The notes beneath the pieces were generated by a model that was given only the letters and a program-made list of their open reading frames with translations, was not told the origin of the DNA and did no database searches. Shown piece after piece: positions 63,135 to 64,000 of a DNA stretch of 64,000 bases (position 1 is its first letter; every line of letters begins with the position of its first letter). This DNA comes from Bradyrhizobium sp. 200 (GTDB taxonomy: Bacteria > Pseudomonadota > Alphaproteobacteria > Rhizobiales > Xanthobacteraceae). The translations under genes and the position numbers were made by a program. The stretch lies in NCBI RefSeq assembly GCF_023100945.1, contig NZ_CP064689.1:1718001-1782000 (forward strand). Reading direction: 5' to 3'.

Positions 63135-64000
63135 TCAGCCGCGGCGGCCGAACACCGAGATCAGCTCGGCTGGCATTCCGCCGATACGCCCCTCGCGGAT
63201 AGACACGATCACGACGCAGAGCAGGCAAACGACGTAGGGAAGACACGCGATCAAATAGGGGGAGAGCGTCAGTCCCGTCGCCTGCAATCGCAGTGTCGCC
63301 GCCTCGCTTAACCCGAACAGCAAGACGACCGGCAACACCAGATAGGGGTTCCAGCGCGCGACGATGACAAGACCGACGGCAACGAAACCGCGGCCCTTGG
63401 TCATTTCGTTGGCCCAGGTCTGGGTGTAGTCGACCGACAGGATGGCGCCGGCAAAGCCGGACAACAGGCCACCTGCGAGAATACCTTGCGCCTGCACAAT
63501 GGTCGGCCGGATGCCGAGCGCGCGTGCCGTCTGAAACGACTCGCCGACGATCCGCCAGTTCAGCCCGGTGCGGGTTCGATAGAGCCAGAAGCCGGCGGCC
63601 AGGACGATGATGATGGCAAGCGGTGCGATCGGCGTGAGCTGGCTCAGGATTGGTCCAGCGAACGGCAGGTCTGCAAAGCCCGGTCCTGCCAGCGGTGACA
63701 GGCCGCTGACTTTTCCGCCGACGGCCGAACGGCCGAAATAGGAGGTGAGGCCAAGCCCAAGAGTCCAGACGGCGATGCCGCTGCCGATCTGGTTGGCCCC
63801 GCACCCCAGGCACAGAACGCCGTGTATCAGCGCCAGCAGGAGACCAGCGATCGCACCGGCGGCAAGACCCAGCGCCGGGCTTCCGCTCTGCGCTGCCACG
63901 GCAAATCCCACGCACGCCCCGCACAGCATCTGGCCTTCGACGCCGAGATTCACTATGCCGACCCGCTGGGTCAGCGTTTCACCGAGTGTCACCATCATCA
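63135..64000 (-). CDS. Bmp-type nucleoside ABC transporter permease (second type), cut by the window edge
   Basis: 287 codons are visible, lacking the N-terminal start. It opens with LGETLTQRVGIVNLGVEGQM, the second-permease signature shared with 11576-12502, and ends SIREGRIGGMPAELISVFGRRG. About eight helices remain. Upstream genes beyond the right edge should include the ATPase and first permease. Its stop leaves 161 bases to the OmpA-family start, so it is the last gene of its operon. This is a third Bmp-type system in 64 kb unless it belongs with the one cut at the left edge, which sequence cannot show. Confidence 0.85.
   Translation of the reverse strand, partial: MMVTLGETLTQRVGIVNLGVEGQMLCGACVGFAVAAQSGSPALGLAAGAIAGLLLALIHGVLCLGCGANQIGSGIAVWTLGLGLTSYFGRSAVGGKVSGLSPLAGPGFADLPFAGPILSQLTPIAPLAIIIVLAAGFWLYRTRTGLNWRIVGESFQTARALGIRPTIVQAQGILAGGLLSGFAGAILSVDYTQTWANEMTKGRGFVAVGLVIVARWNPYLVLPVVLLFGLSEAATLRLQATGLTLSPYLIACLPYVVCLLCVVIVSIREGRIGGMPAELISVFGRRG

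Overview
The window is high-GC DNA with short intergenic gaps, many ATGA/GTGA stop-start overlaps and GGAGG-type ribosome sites. The gene set (Bmp-type nucleoside transporters, NirBD/NasA nitrate assimilation, a ferredoxin-P450 pair, a DUF2778/Tlde1-like protein, dispersed hairpin repeats) points to an alphaproteobacterium of the Bradyrhizobium/Rhodopseudomonas group. That placement is inferred from gene content, not from a marker tree. No rRNA, tRNA, CRISPR array, transposase or phage gene was recognised.

Left part (1-16.1 kb): nitrogen-compound import and salvage. One Bmp-type nucleoside ABC system is cut by the left edge (ATPase, permease) and faces a possible Tsx-like outer-membrane channel. 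Next comes a spermidine/putrescine-type ABC operon (ATPase, binding protein, two permeases) followed by a guanine-deaminase-like gene. A second, complete Bmp operon follows: binding protein, two permeases, a cysteine hydrolase, ATPase and uracil phosphoribosyltransferase. Formamidase lies upstream. Both complete operons have a near-perfect sigma-54 promoter, so this looks like NtrC/RpoN-controlled nitrogen scavenging.

Middle part (16.6-27.6 kb): an accessory block of envelope and signalling genes. It holds a sigma factor with two sigma-2-like regions and its likely anti-sigma factor, two small secreted Cys proteins, a secreted caspase-family protein, a small membrane protein with a decayed duplicate beside it, a possible DUF4908 protein, an AmpC-like serine hydrolase, an HtrA-like protein whose catalytic serine is alanine, and a PilZ protein.

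Nitrate part (27.9-38.5 kb): succinate-semialdehyde-type dehydrogenase, then a NarK-type transporter plus a fused PP2C/Ser-Thr kinase, divergent from nirB-nirD-nasA. Both divergent units carry a sigma-54 promoter followed at once by an RNA hairpin with an A1/G4 hexaloop, as expected for ANTAR-type (NasT) antitermination.

Right part (38.5-64 kb): mostly metabolic genes. These include nhaA with a TetR regulator divergent from ferredoxin-P450, a DOPA-dioxygenase-like gene, a Tlde1-like protein, a MetE-C-like methyltransferase divergent from a MarR/enoyl-CoA hydratase pair, a GMC oxidoreductase, hemE, a 73-aa protein with an EcfG-type promoter, slyX-trhO, gamma-glutamyltransferase, FKBP, 2-hydroxyacid dehydrogenase, a His-rich cupin, a second enoyl-CoA hydratase, two VOC proteins and a protein mannosyltransferase-like enzyme. 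It ends with a hybrid histidine kinase whose N-terminus looks like the ethylene-binding domain of plant ETR1, an OmpA-family protein, and a third Bmp-type permease cut by the right edge.
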